DNA of 64,000 nucleotides from Dehalococcoidia bacterium (lineage in GTDB: Bacteria > Chloroflexota > Dehalococcoidia > UBA2979). The DNA lies in contig JAQWMB010000012.1 of assembly GCA_029246995.1 (NCBI GenBank), positions 1 to 64,000 on the forward strand, given 5' to 3'. The notes under the pieces were generated by a model. The model made no database searches. It was given only the letters and a program-made list of their open reading frames with translations, and had not been told where the DNA came from. Positions 45,711 through 54,831 of this stretch are shown here, in pieces; the first letter of the stretch is position 1, and each line of letters begins with the position of its first letter. The translations under genes were made by a program, and so were the position numbers.

Positions 45711-46454
45711 ATGCAAAATACAGAATTAATTAATTCCATTCAAAATTCTTGGATTCAAATAAGAGACAAAGGTGCTCTTGATAAGTTAGACATTTTAGAT
45801 AATTTAATGGGTAGGATTGGTCTAGAAGGTGCTCCAGGATATGACTGTGGCATTAGAGATACTTTCTCTATTTTTTCTATAGATGACGATGCTGTAATTT
45901 ATTTACCCACTGGTGAAGTCACGCATTCTGATGAAGAAGCAAGATTTATAGCAAATATTTATGCAATTAGATTATTTCTTGCAGCTGGGCTTGGTTTTGA
46001 GGCAAAAATCATTAATGCTCTTGCTGCTACGTATGCAATGTCTTGGGCTAAAAAAAGTGGTAATAATTATGGTCATTCAGCTTTAACGCTTACTACCTCA
46101 ATATGGCTGATTGCATTAGAGCCAAAACCTGAATCTGATGAGCCCTTCCCCATTAATTGGGATCTTCCATGTTTTGATAATCCAGAAATTTGGAACTTTG
46201 AATTTAATTTACATTCTAGATATGATATTCGTGAGCGAGTACTTGATTGGTGTATTTTCATTGTTAATAATGTAGAGTTGATAAACGATGTTTCAATTTT
46301 TTCAATTCTAGAGCCAATTTTGTATATGAAAAATGATTCGCGTGCAAAATTATTTCTGGATAAATTTAGCGAATTACAGGATCACCATCAAAGTTCTTCA
46401 GCAAGTGCTTTGATGGAGAAAAAACGCATTGTTGATGTAATAAATAATTCTTAG
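45711..46454 (+). CDS. conserved-looking hypothetical protein
   Basis: The 247-residue product has good coding properties and an AAAGAAAAG site upstream. It is soluble, mostly helical, with GAPGYDCGIRDTFSIF, AAGLGFEAKIINALAATYAMSWA and a C-terminal helix. No family is recognised. It is flanked by a DUF192 gene and a HAD-like gene on the other strand. Confidence 0.55.
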   Translation: MQNTELINSIQNSWIQIRDKGALDKLDILDNLMGRIGLEGAPGYDCGIRDTFSIFSIDDDAVIYLPTGEVTHSDEEARFIANIYAIRLFLAAGLGFEAKIINALAATYAMSWAKKSGNNYGHSALTLTTSIWLIALEPKPESDEPFPINWDLPCFDNPEIWNFEFNLHSRYDIRERVLDWCIFIVNNVELINDVSIFSILEPILYMKNDSRAKLFLDKFSELQDHHQSSSASALMEKKRIVDVINNS

Positions 46455-46474
46455 ATAAAATGTTTTATATACTC

Positions 46475-46855
46475 TTAATTATCTTTTTTGATATTTTGAA
46501 TATCTTCTAGAACCTTTATTAGTTCTTGATCATCTTCAGTAGCTATATCAGGAATATGATATCCTCCAAATACTTGCACAACTGATTCATGATCATCTAT
46601 AACATAATCAACGCTTACATTTACGCCAAGTTTTGGCAGTCTTGCACGATGGTCATAAAGTGGTTTAATAAAATAATCTTTGACGTATTTATCTAAATCA
46701 ACTTTTTCTATTTCTTTTTTCCTTATTCCTATGCCTGACCAGATATAAATTGTATGCCCGTCTTCTATAATTTTTTTAAAGACATCTTCAGCATTATTAC
46801 GAAGCTTGCCATCCCACATAATAAGAGTGTTATCAACATCGAAAAAGATATTCAT
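46475..46855 (-). CDS. small HAD-fold hydrolase-like protein
   Basis: The N-terminal MNIFFDVDNTLIMWDGKL holds the nucleophile Asp of the HAD motif 1 (DxDxT). Motif 2 is IYIWSGIG; YVIDDHESV supplies motif 4-like acids. The length (126) is near the minimum of the fold, without a cap domain. The substrate is unknown. Confidence 0.75.
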   Translation of the reverse strand: MNIFFDVDNTLIMWDGKLRNNAEDVFKKIIEDGHTIYIWSGIGIRKKEIEKVDLDKYVKDYFIKPLYDHRARLPKLGVNVSVDYVIDDHESVVQVFGGYHIPDIATEDDQELIKVLEDIQNIKKDN

Positions 46856-47035
46856 TTTTTAGCCTAAGTTAATTTTTTTGAACTTTATCAATTATAATCA
46901 AGAAATAAATATGAACAAATACAATCGTCAATTCTTTTTAATACACATTTTTTATTGTCACTTTTAAATTTTTATTCAATATGTTTTTTTTTCTAATTAG
47001 TGCAATAATTATTTAATTAAATAAGAAAGCTTTCT

Positions 47036-48202
47036 ATGGATATAGAATTATTCACTGCAGGTATATTAAAGCAGATTGCCCCGCCTTCTAAGATGTCGAG
47101 TGCATTGTTTGACTTGAGCGTTGGAGCTCCAGATGAGGATTCATTGCCTAATGAAGCTTTGTTGAATGCTTTGCAAGAAACTTTATACCATGATCCAGTT
47201 AACTCTCTCATATATGCAGGGACTAGTGGATATATTGATTTAAGATCTTGGATTGCAACAACTCATGCAAGCACAGGTAATAATTTTAATTCTGATAATG
47301 TTTCCTTAGTTTCTGGCAGTGCACATGGCCTAGATAATATTGCAAGAACATTTTTAGAGCCAAATGATTTTGTTTTAATGAGTTCACCAACTTATCCAGG
47401 TGCTATTCGTACATTTCAATCATGTGGTGCAAAAATTGTTGATATTCCTTCTGATCAGTTCGGAATTGATTTAAATCACTTAGAAGATTTATTATCTGAC
47501 TATAATCATAAAAATAAAAAGATTAAAATCCTTTATGTTGTTTCTAGTTATAATAATCCCAGTGGGATGAGTATTAATAATAATCAAAAAAAATCTTTAG
47601 TAAAATTATGCGAGAAATATTCTGTTCTCATCGTTGATGATAGGGCATACAGCATGATTACCTTTGAGCGTAATCCTGATCCAAGCCTATCTACTATTTG
47701 CCCTAGTGAAAATATTATTGAAGTAGGAACATTCTCAAAAACGATTGCTACTGGTATTAGAGTCGCTTGGATAATGGCTAGTAAATCTATTATAAATAAT
47801 CTGAATTTAATGAGGTTTGATAATGGCGGTTCTAGCTTGATGCAAAGAATGGTATTTAGTTTTGTTAATTCGTCGCATTATCCTAAGCATTTGGCTAGCG
47901 TCAATCAAATTTATAAACGTAAAAGAAATATTGTTTCTGATGCACTTACAAAATATTGCTCTGATCATGTTGAATTTCATATTCCTCAAGGTGGGTTTTA
48001 TCATTGGGTAAAAATTAAAAATGGTTTAAAAAATTCTAAATTAGCAGAAAATGCGCTGAAGCAAGGTGTTGGTATTAATGTTGGTAATATTTATTTTGTT
48101 AATCGTGAGGATACTGAACATGTAAGAATTGTTTATTCAAAATTGAAGGAAAGTGATTTAGTAGATGCAGTTAAAATTTTATCTACTTGCTTCAAAAATT
48201 AG
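47036..48202 (+). CDS. class I/II PLP-dependent aminotransferase
   Basis: The product has the fold of aspartate aminotransferase-like enzymes of the 2-aminoadipate/MocR branch. Blocks are LIYAGTSGYIDLRSWIA, SSYNNPSGMSINNNQ, LIVDDRAYSMI and the PLP-lysine motif EVGTFSKTIATGIRVAWIMA. No DNA-binding domain is present. It is followed by the SDR gene, with overlapping coding possible. The amino acid substrate is not determined. Confidence 0.87.
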   Translation: MDIELFTAGILKQIAPPSKMSSALFDLSVGAPDEDSLPNEALLNALQETLYHDPVNSLIYAGTSGYIDLRSWIATTHASTGNNFNSDNVSLVSGSAHGLDNIARTFLEPNDFVLMSSPTYPGAIRTFQSCGAKIVDIPSDQFGIDLNHLEDLLSDYNHKNKKIKILYVVSSYNNPSGMSINNNQKKSLVKLCEKYSVLIVDDRAYSMITFERNPDPSLSTICPSENIIEVGTFSKTIATGIRVAWIMASKSIINNLNLMRFDNGGSSLMQRMVFSFVNSSHYPKHLASVNQIYKRKRNIVSDALTKYCSDHVEFHIPQGGFYHWVKIKNGLKNSKLAENALKQGVGINVGNIYFVNREDTEHVRIVYSKLKESDLVDAVKILSTCFKN

Positions 48203-48225
48203 TTAAAAATAGAGATTGGACCTTT

Positions 48226-49002
48226 ATGTATAACTCATTAAAAAATAACCAAGCATTGATTATTGGTGGGACTAAAGGTATTGGAAAAGCAATTGCTCTG
48301 CGACTTGCTTCCGAAGGAGTGAATTTATTAATAAATTATCATAGTTCTGATGATTTAGCAGAACAAACAGCTGATGAATGCAAAAAATCTGGCGTCCAAG
48401 TTGAATTAATTAAAGCTGACATTAGTGCAACAAATGGTATTGATGTTATTACTCAAAAGATTGATAGTATGAGTCGATTGGATATTCTTATTTTAAATGC
48501 TGCAAAAGGGCTAGAGAGGCCCAGGATGGCTATTGAACAAAAATCTGGTCATATTCAATCAACTTTGGATACGAATTTGATTGCTCCATGGGAAATTATT
48601 AAATCATCAAGTAAGATAATGAAAAAAAATAGCCAGGGCTCAATTGTAGGTCTTTTGACACCTGGTACAAAATTTTACATAGAAGGCTATTCTGCTGTCG
48701 CTATTTCTAAAGGAGCATTTGAAGCATTAATTAAATATACTGCTGTTGAATTAGCTGGTTACAATATTCAGGTCAATGGAGTTATGGCTGGCCTAGTTGA
48801 AGAAACAGTTGGAAGTAAGTCATTTGATAAAATTTTAAATAAAATTAAAAATGTTATTCCAGCAGGCAGAAATGTTCACACTGAGGATGTTGCCAATTTA
48901 GTTATTTGGCTATGCTCCGATCAGTCAAATATGATTATTGGTCAGAACATTAATGTTGATGGTGGTTTTTCATTAGCTTCGTGGAAAACACTTCAGGATT
49001 AA
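48226..49002 (+). CDS. short-chain dehydrogenase, FabL-like enoyl-ACP reductase candidate
   Basis: The Rossmann start is [20 protein letters not shown], with [16 protein letters not shown] after it. The catalytic Tyr and Lys in [15 protein letters not shown] are spaced by six residues (YX6K), as in FabI/FabL enoyl reductases, instead of the usual YxxxK. The C-terminus [18 protein letters not shown] and [11 protein letters not shown] match FabL too. I start at MYNSLKNN (48226), since the upstream Met lies in the preceding gene. Other SDRs with YX6K exist, so this is not certain. Confidence 0.75.
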   Translation: MYNSLKNNQALIIGGTKGIGKAIALRLASEGVNLLINYHSSDDLAEQTADECKKSGVQVELIKADISATNGIDVITQKIDSMSRLDILILNAAKGLERPRMAIEQKSGHIQSTLDTNLIAPWEIIKSSSKIMKKNSQGSIVGLLTPGTKFYIEGYSAVAISKGAFEALIKYTAVELAGYNIQVNGVMAGLVEETVGSKSFDKILNKIKNVIPAGRNVHTEDVANLVIWLCSDQSNMIIGQNINVDGGFSLASWKTLQD

Positions 49003-50672
49003 CTTGTGACTGCACCTTTTGCGGCACTTGAAACATTCTTTGCATATTTTGCAAAAACTCCTCTTTCATAATTTGGTTTATTTTGTTCCCATTTTTTTCT
49101 TCTGCTTATAATTTCTTGATTGTCGATTCCAATATCTAATTTTCTATTTGGGATATCGAGAATGATTTCATCTTTTTCTTCCACGAGAGCTATTGGGCCA
49201 CCAACTGCTGCCTCCGGGGCTACATGGCCAGCCATTAATCCTCTAGTAGCACCACTAAATCTTCCATCTGTTAATAATGCTACTGAATCATCAAGCCCTG
49301 CTCCAACAAGAGCAGCAGTTACACTAAGCATTTCACGCATACCAGGACCACCTTTAGGACCTTCATTTCGAATTACTAATACATCACCTTTATCAATCTG
49401 ATTTTCTAATACGGCTTGCATCGCATCTTCTTCTTTTTCAAAGATTCTTGCTGGACCTTTATGGATTAATCTTTCGTGGCCAGCAACTTTTATGACACAA
49501 CCTTCTGGTGCTAGATTGCCCTTTAGAATTACTAAGCCTCCAGTGGGCTTTATTGCGTTCTGAATATCGAGAATGACTTTTTGACCTTTAGTTTCTTGTG
49601 CATCTGCAGATTCTTCAGCTAATGTTTTACCAGTAACTGTAGGAATGTCACCATTTATTTTATTACCTGCTAGTAATTTTTGTGCCAATAATTTTGTCCC
49701 ACCTGCATTATCCCAATCTAAGGCAACATACTTGCCTCCTGGTCTTAAATCTCCAATTAAAGGTGTTGCAGAGCTAATTTTATCAAAATCATCTATATCT
49801 AATCTGATACCTGCTTCATGCGCAATAGCTAAAAGATGCAATACAACATTTGTAGACCCTCCAGTTGCAGCTGCACAGGCAATCCCATTCTTAATTGATT
49901 CTTTGGTTATGATATCTCGCGGTAATATACCATTTGCGAGCACATCCATTATTAATTTGCCAGATTCATATGCAACATCTTTTTTTCTTTTATCAGTGGC
50001 ACCAACTGTTGAAGAACCCATAGGAGAAATGCCAATAAATTCTAATACTGTTGCCATTGTATTTGCAGTATATTGTGCACCGCATGAACCAGCTCCCGGG
50101 CATGCTGCATCTTCAAGCTCAGTTAATTCTTTTTCACTCAGATTACCAGCAGAATGTTGCCCAACTGCTTCAAAGACATCTTGTATCGTTACATCATGTC
50201 CTTTAAAGTTACCAGGAGCTATTGAGCCACTATAGACAATGATTGTTGGAATGTTTAGTCTAGCTGCTACCATAGCACCTGCTGGGATAGTTTTATCACA
50301 TCCAACGATAATAACTGCAGCATCAAATGAATATCCTACTGCAGATAGTTCTATGGAATCTGCAATTAATTCACGGCTAACTAATGATGCCTTCATTCCT
50401 TCCGTGCCCATTGATATTCCATCACTAATAGAAATTGTATTGACTTCCATCGGTGTACCACCACTATTTGCTATGCCAGCCATTACATCTTGTGCTAATT
50501 CTCTATGGCTAAAATTACATGGCATTGTCCCAATCCAACTATGAGCAACCATGACTAATGGTTTTTTTAAATCTGCTGAGTTGTAGCCAACAGACTTAAA
50601 GTAAGATCTGGCTGGTGCTCTTTCAGGTCCATCTACTAATTTTTTGCTTTTGTGTCTTGGATCAAATGACAT
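48999..50672 (-). CDS. ilvD: dihydroxy-acid dehydratase
   Basis: IlvD makes the keto acids for valine and isoleucine. The Fe-S ligands lie in [26 protein letters not shown] and [17 protein letters not shown]. The C-terminal [20 protein letters not shown] and [24 protein letters not shown] are family hallmarks. The length is 557. It overlaps the SDR gene by 4 bp at the 3' ends. Confidence 0.96.
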   Translation of the reverse strand: MSFDPRHKSKKLVDGPERAPARSYFKSVGYNSADLKKPLVMVAHSWIGTMPCNFSHRELAQDVMAGIANSGGTPMEVNTISISDGISMGTEGMKASLVSRELIADSIELSAVGYSFDAAVIIVGCDKTIPAGAMVAARLNIPTIIVYSGSIAPGNFKGHDVTIQDVFEAVGQHSAGNLSEKELTELEDAACPGAGSCGAQYTANTMATVLEFIGISPMGSSTVGATDKRKKDVAYESGKLIMDVLANGILPRDIITKESIKNGIACAAATGGSTNVVLHLLAIAHEAGIRLDIDDFDKISSATPLIGDLRPGGKYVALDWDNAGGTKLLAQKLLAGNKINGDIPTVTGKTLAEESADAQETKGQKVILDIQNAIKPTGGLVILKGNLAPEGCVIKVAGHERLIHKGPARIFEKEEDAMQAVLENQIDKGDVLVIRNEGPKGGPGMREMLSVTAALVGAGLDDSVALLTDGRFSGATRGLMAGHVAPEAAVGGPIALVEEKDEIILDIPNRKLDIGIDNQEIISRRKKWEQNKPNYERGVFAKYAKNVSSAAKGAVTS

Positions 50673-50710
50673 TTTCTCACCTTAAAAATACTTTACTTTC
50701 ATATTTGTGT

Positions 50711-51238
50711 TTAAATTAATTTTGGTATATCTGCATCCTTTGAATGTCCATTTTTTTTTGGGCAAAAATTGCAGTTACCATTTTCATCTACTACTTCATG
50801 ACATAAGGGGCACGTTGGTCTTCCTGAAGCTGATAATTCTCTTGTTTGATTAATAAAATTATGTATTAACTTTCGTTCAATTTCTATTCTGAGTTTTGGG
50901 CTTTCTCCATTTTCAATAGATTCTTGATCATCAAATATAACAACAATTCTATTAGATGCTGTTAGGTAATCAACTCCAATCCTTATCACATTCATTTCTA
51001 AATCAGGATTATCAGGTAATTCAATAGTATTATCGGCATGTTGTCCACTTTTTTCAATTTTATTTATATGATCAGATAATAATTTAGAGCAAGCACGACC
51101 TAATGAAATCAGTTGATCTTTTTCAATCCATAAAAGATAATCATCGCTTTTTTTACTTACTACAATATAGAATCTTCTATTGCCGGGTTCGCCAATATAG
51201 TCAGCATTAATACGATCAATTATTTTTTCATCATTCAT
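50711..51238 (-). CDS. DUF3090-family protein
   Basis: The N-terminus INADYIGEPGNRRFYIVV and the C-terminal zinc ribbon-like CPLCHEVVDENGNCNFCPKKNGH are the signature of DUF3090, known chiefly from Actinobacteria and Chloroflexota. The function is not established. It lies 38 bp upstream of ilvD on the same strand. Its presence supports the Chloroflexota inference. Confidence 0.88.
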   Translation of the reverse strand: MNDEKIIDRINADYIGEPGNRRFYIVVSKKSDDYLLWIEKDQLISLGRACSKLLSDHINKIEKSGQHADNTIELPDNPDLEMNVIRIGVDYLTASNRIVVIFDDQESIENGESPKLRIEIERKLIHNFINQTRELSASGRPTCPLCHEVVDENGNCNFCPKKNGHSKDADIPKLI

Positions 51239-51321
51239 AGTTATTTTCCATTAATTAAGAATCTTAAAGATTCAATACTTATTTGTTAACAAAGGATGTT
51301 TAGATAAACTATCATAGCATT

Positions 51322-52269
51322 ATGAGTAAGTCAGATCATCCTAATTTGTCATCACATTCACATATTATTCATGATGAATCAATGAAGAGTTATACCTATA
51401 TGAATATTGGAGGTAAAGCTAAATTACTTTGTAAAATCGGTAGCATAGATGATTTATGTAAATCTTTAGATTGGGCGCATTCACGATCTTTAGATATCAA
51501 AATTTTGGGTGGCTGTTCAAATGTACTTATTGATGATAATGGTTGGGATGGAATGATTATTTTATTAAGAGACAACATGAATAATGTCGATATTAAAAAT
51601 AATTTAGTCACTGCAGAATCTGGAGTAATGCTTCCAAAACTTTCAAAGATGGCTGCCCAGTCTCATCTAAGCGGCCTTGAGTTTGCAATAGGAATACCTG
51701 GCACACTTGGTGGCGCTTTGTACAGCAATGCTGGTATCAATGATGGTGGCAATATTGGCTCAATTACAAAAAGTGTTACTGTTTTAAGGGAAAGCAATTT
51801 ACATATTTTAGAATCCTCGCAATTACAATTTAGTTATCGGTCATCAAACTTAAAAGATAATAATGAAATAATTATTTCAGCGACGTTACTTTTGAATCAT
51901 GAAGAACCAAGTGCAATTGCAAAGACGATGAGTTCTATAATTAATTATCGCAAATTAACGCAACCTGCATCTTCAAAAAATGCCGGATCAATTTTTAAAA
52001 ATCCTCCTGATTCTACTGCTGGCGAACTTATTGAAAAAGCAGATTTGAAAGGATACAGATATGGTGGCGCATCTGTTAGTGGAATCCATGCTAATTTTAT
52101 TGTCAATGATGATAATGCGAGTGCACAAGATGTTGCTGCTTTAATGTTAGAAATTCAGTCGAAGGTTTATATAAGTTCTGGGATTTTATTAGAACCTGAG
52201 GTAGAATGGATAAGTGATAAAGATATTCCTAAAATTTTTTATCAAAAATCTTCGAATAAAATTGTATAA
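51322..52269 (+). CDS. murB: UDP-N-acetylenolpyruvoylglucosamine reductase MurB
   Basis: MurB reduces UDP-GlcNAc-enolpyruvate to UDP-MurNAc with FAD and NADPH. FAD-binding blocks are YTYMNIGGKAKLLCKIG, ILGGCSNVLIDDNGWDGMII and GLEFAIGIPGTLGGALYSNAG. The C-terminal domain has ASSKNAGSIFKNP, Ser proton donor, and the closing LLEPEVEWI. The presence of MurB shows peptidoglycan synthesis capacity, of interest because some Dehalococcoidia lack a wall. Confidence 0.94.
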   Translation: MSKSDHPNLSSHSHIIHDESMKSYTYMNIGGKAKLLCKIGSIDDLCKSLDWAHSRSLDIKILGGCSNVLIDDNGWDGMIILLRDNMNNVDIKNNLVTAESGVMLPKLSKMAAQSHLSGLEFAIGIPGTLGGALYSNAGINDGGNIGSITKSVTVLRESNLHILESSQLQFSYRSSNLKDNNEIIISATLLLNHEEPSAIAKTMSSIINYRKLTQPASSKNAGSIFKNPPDSTAGELIEKADLKGYRYGGASVSGIHANFIVNDDNASAQDVAALMLEIQSKVYISSGILLEPEVEWISDKDIPKIFYQKSSNKIV

Positions 52270-52285
52270 GGATTGGATCTATCTG

Positions 52286-52855
52286 ATGGGCAAAACATAT
52301 GATTCTGAAAAAGAGGTTTCAAATGAAATCTCTGAACAATTAAAAAATGAAATCTTTTTATTTATTAGAAATTGGAAAAAATCTAGAGCTTGGTTAATGA
52401 CTCGTAGAAAAGATTCTCGAGAGATTATGCGACCCGTTGGTTCTTTTATCAATCAAGATTGGTCAGTTGGGACTATTACTCAAGATTTACATCTTAAAAC
52501 TAAGCATGTACAAAATGATTCGATAACTGGCTATCTTTGGATTGAAGTTGATAAACCTAGATATGGTAGATTAGATTTTCCAAGAAATGTTTGGATGCAA
52601 GGTCAAGCTGAGGTACTTGAGGATGAGGATTCAGTCAATGAATTTTTTTCTAAACGATCTGCTGCTACTGGGAGAGGCGATGCACATCCTCAAGATAATA
52701 CTTACAAGAGAATGTTAATAAATACTCAGCCGCAGTATTTACGAGCAGAAGGTTTTTTTAAGGATGAACCTATGCGGGCAGTTATTATAAGAGATTTTAC
52801 TGAACCAATTTTATTATCTGAAGAGGATATTGCAAATCGTTTAAATCAAAAATAA
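52286..52855 (+). CDS. PPOX/FDOR-family flavin protein, copy 2
   Basis: Shared blocks with copy 1 are RAWLMTRRKDSREIMRPVG, GTITQDLHLKTKHVQND, ITGYLWIEV and PQYLRAEGF. I start at MGKTYDSEK (52286), since the track start overlaps murB. It lies 16 bp past the murB stop and 25 bp before copy 3, so the copies are probably a tandem duplication. Substrate unknown. Confidence 0.78.
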   Translation: MGKTYDSEKEVSNEISEQLKNEIFLFIRNWKKSRAWLMTRRKDSREIMRPVGSFINQDWSVGTITQDLHLKTKHVQNDSITGYLWIEVDKPRYGRLDFPRNVWMQGQAEVLEDEDSVNEFFSKRSAATGRGDAHPQDNTYKRMLINTQPQYLRAEGFFKDEPMRAVIIRDFTEPILLSEEDIANRLNQK

Positions 52856-52880
52856 TTAATATTATATAAGGAGGTATATT

Positions 52881-53390
52881 ATGGGAGAAGTTTGGGATAA
52901 AGAAAAGCAAATAGATCCTAATGATGCAGAGCAATTTCGTTCTGAGATACTTGATTTTATTTCTAAGTATCACTCTTCAACTCTTTCTTATTTATTAACA
53001 ATTAGAAAGAATGGTCAGCCAGTAATGAGGCCAGTCTCTACTTTTGTTGAAGATTGGACTATATATACAATTAGCCAGCATCATCAAATCAAAGTACAAC
53101 ATGTTAAGAATAATCCTAATGTTGGTTACTTATTCACTGATAATGGAGGACCAGCATATATGCCGCTTGGCTATACCAAAAATGTCTGGGTATCAGGATT
53201 ATGTGAAATTTCAAATAATCAAGACGAAATAAGTGATTTTTTTAAGCGACGTGAGTCTGTAACTGGTCAGGGTGACGCACATCCTCATGATGATAGTTAT
53301 ACTAGGATATTATTTAAAACTAAGCTGAATTATTTACGTGCTGAAGGTTTTGCAGAGCATGCTAGGCCTATTGTATATAAGAGCTTTTAA
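52881..53390 (+). CDS. PPOX/FDOR-family flavin protein, copy 3
   Basis: The product shares GEVWDKEKQIDPNDAEQFR, SYLLTIRKNGQPVMRPVS and LNYLRAEGFAEHARPIVYKSF with copy 1, and the barrel with copy 2. A strong AAGGAGG site (ATAAGGAGGTATATT) precedes its ATG, the best RBS in this part of the window. It is followed by a VOC gene three bases downstream. Confidence 0.8.
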   Translation: MGEVWDKEKQIDPNDAEQFRSEILDFISKYHSSTLSYLLTIRKNGQPVMRPVSTFVEDWTIYTISQHHQIKVQHVKNNPNVGYLFTDNGGPAYMPLGYTKNVWVSGLCEISNNQDEISDFFKRRESVTGQGDAHPHDDSYTRILFKTKLNYLRAEGFAEHARPIVYKSF

Positions 53391-53393
53391 GTT

Positions 53394-53753
53394 ATGGATG
53401 AAAAAAAAGAACTTGTTGGTGTAATTATTTGGACTCAAAACTTTGACATTATGTCAAAATTTTATTTAAACACACTCATGCTAGAACCAAAAACAATTAG
53501 AAATGATTTTATTAATTTTAAGTGGGGTAAAATGAAGTTATCTCTTGCAGTTCATGAAGATATTCAAGGAAAATCTAAGGATAAAAATAGAATCATGTTA
53601 AACTTTGAAGTCAAAAACATTCAAAGAATTTATGAGCAATTACTAATTAAAAAAGTAGAATTTATCAGAAAACCTGAAGATGAGGGATGGGGTAAAGTTT
53701 CGAGTTTTCTCGATCCAGATGAGAATATTTTACAGCTTCTAGAGATATATTAA
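53394..53753 (+). CDS. VOC-superfamily (glyoxalase-like) protein
   Basis: The single VOC module has VIIWTQNFDIMSKFYLNTL at the first strand-helix and the closing SSFLDPDENILQLLEIY, with a metal-ligand Glu in LLEIY. The function of small VOC proteins varies (isomerase, dioxygenase, glyoxalase), so no substrate is given. It begins three bases after the PPOX stop. Confidence 0.8.
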   Translation: MDEKKELVGVIIWTQNFDIMSKFYLNTLMLEPKTIRNDFINFKWGKMKLSLAVHEDIQGKSKDKNRIMLNFEVKNIQRIYEQLLIKKVEFIRKPEDEGWGKVSSFLDPDENILQLLEIY

Positions 53754-53832
53754 AATTAATTTTTTATGAAGTTAGATTTTTCTTGTCTAGACAATTAAAT
53801 TATTGAGAATAAAATTACTATAGGGGATATTA

Positions 53833-54090
53833 ATGGTACAAATATTTTTTTGGTTGTTGTCTTTTGCATTAATTTTTTTCATGGGCTTTCTAGGCTTTCG
53901 TTCATTTGTTGGAAATGCAAGTGCGGGTAAGCATACTATTTATGCTGGAAATGCAAATCTTAAAAATTTATTAACTCAATTCACTCAACGTGATGTTTTA
54001 AATAAATTAGTTGTTTATGGTGGGGCATTAACTTTGCTGTTATTAAATTTATTACTTATTTTAGGTATTATATTTTTCCCTTCACATTAA
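53833..54090 (+). CDS. two-TM small membrane protein
   Basis: The 85-residue product has TM helices at about 3-24 and 57-81, with a short soluble loop (NASAGKHTIYAGNANLKNLLTQF) between. An AGGGGATAT site is just upstream. It is followed by a GDPD gene 14 bp later. The family is not recognised. Confidence 0.55.
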   Translation: MVQIFFWLLSFALIFFMGFLGFRSFVGNASAGKHTIYAGNANLKNLLTQFTQRDVLNKLVVYGGALTLLLLNLLLILGIIFFPSH

Positions 54091-54104
54091 TTTGAGAGAT
54101 TATA

Positions 54105-54830
54105 TTGATTAACATTGCGCACAGAGGCCTATCTGCTAAAGCACCAGAAAACACTTTATTTTCATTTGATTGTGCTATTGAACAGGGCATGTTCCATTTA
54201 GAGTTCGATGTCCAGTTGACTTCAGATGACATTCCAGTTGTGATACATGATGAAACCGTGGACAGAACTACAGATTCTAATGGTTTAGTGAGTAGTTTTA
54301 GTTCTAACGAGATAGCAGGTTTAAATGCATTAAACAACTTTAAAAATATGGATAGTATCGATCCTGATTTATTATGCATACCTAGATTGCAAGATGTTTT
54401 ACTCAGATATCTTGGTCAAGCACACTATTATATCGAATTGAAATCATCTGAATCTCATTTAGCTAGCATAGTAGCTGAAACTCTGAAAGAGTGTGATGCA
54501 TTACAATATTCTTCTTTAGCTCCACAATCTGCGCCAGGTTTAACAATTATCTCTTTTTCTTTAGAACAGGTTATGCGCTCTCAAATGCTTTTACCTGAAG
54601 TACGTCATGGTTGGCTAAGATATGAGTTTAATGAGATCGATATTGATTTAGTCGTTAAGAATAATCTTCATGGCATTTATCCATATATGCAATTTATTCA
54701 AAAAGATCTTGTGCAGTATGCTATTAAGCAAGGTATAGGTGTGGGTGTATGGGGAATTGAAAAAGAATCTGAATACAGGTCTCTATTAGGAATGGGAGTT
54801 CATGGTGCAACAGTGAACTGGCTGCCTTGA
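54105..54830 (+). CDS. glycerophosphodiester phosphodiesterase family protein
   Basis: The enzyme cuts glycerophosphodiesters to glycerol-3-phosphate. HRG near the start (NIAHRGLSAKAPENTLFSF), LEFDVQLTSDDIPVVIHDETVDRTT and YIELKSSE are the metal-binding and catalytic blocks. The start is TTG with GAGAG upstream. It converges on the MFS gene, with one base between stops. Confidence 0.9.
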   Translation: MINIAHRGLSAKAPENTLFSFDCAIEQGMFHLEFDVQLTSDDIPVVIHDETVDRTTDSNGLVSSFSSNEIAGLNALNNFKNMDSIDPDLLCIPRLQDVLLRYLGQAHYYIELKSSESHLASIVAETLKECDALQYSSLAPQSAPGLTIISFSLEQVMRSQMLLPEVRHGWLRYEFNEIDIDLVVKNNLHGIYPYMQFIQKDLVQYAIKQGIGVGVWGIEKESEYRSLLGMGVHGATVNWLP

Positions 54831-54831
54831 A

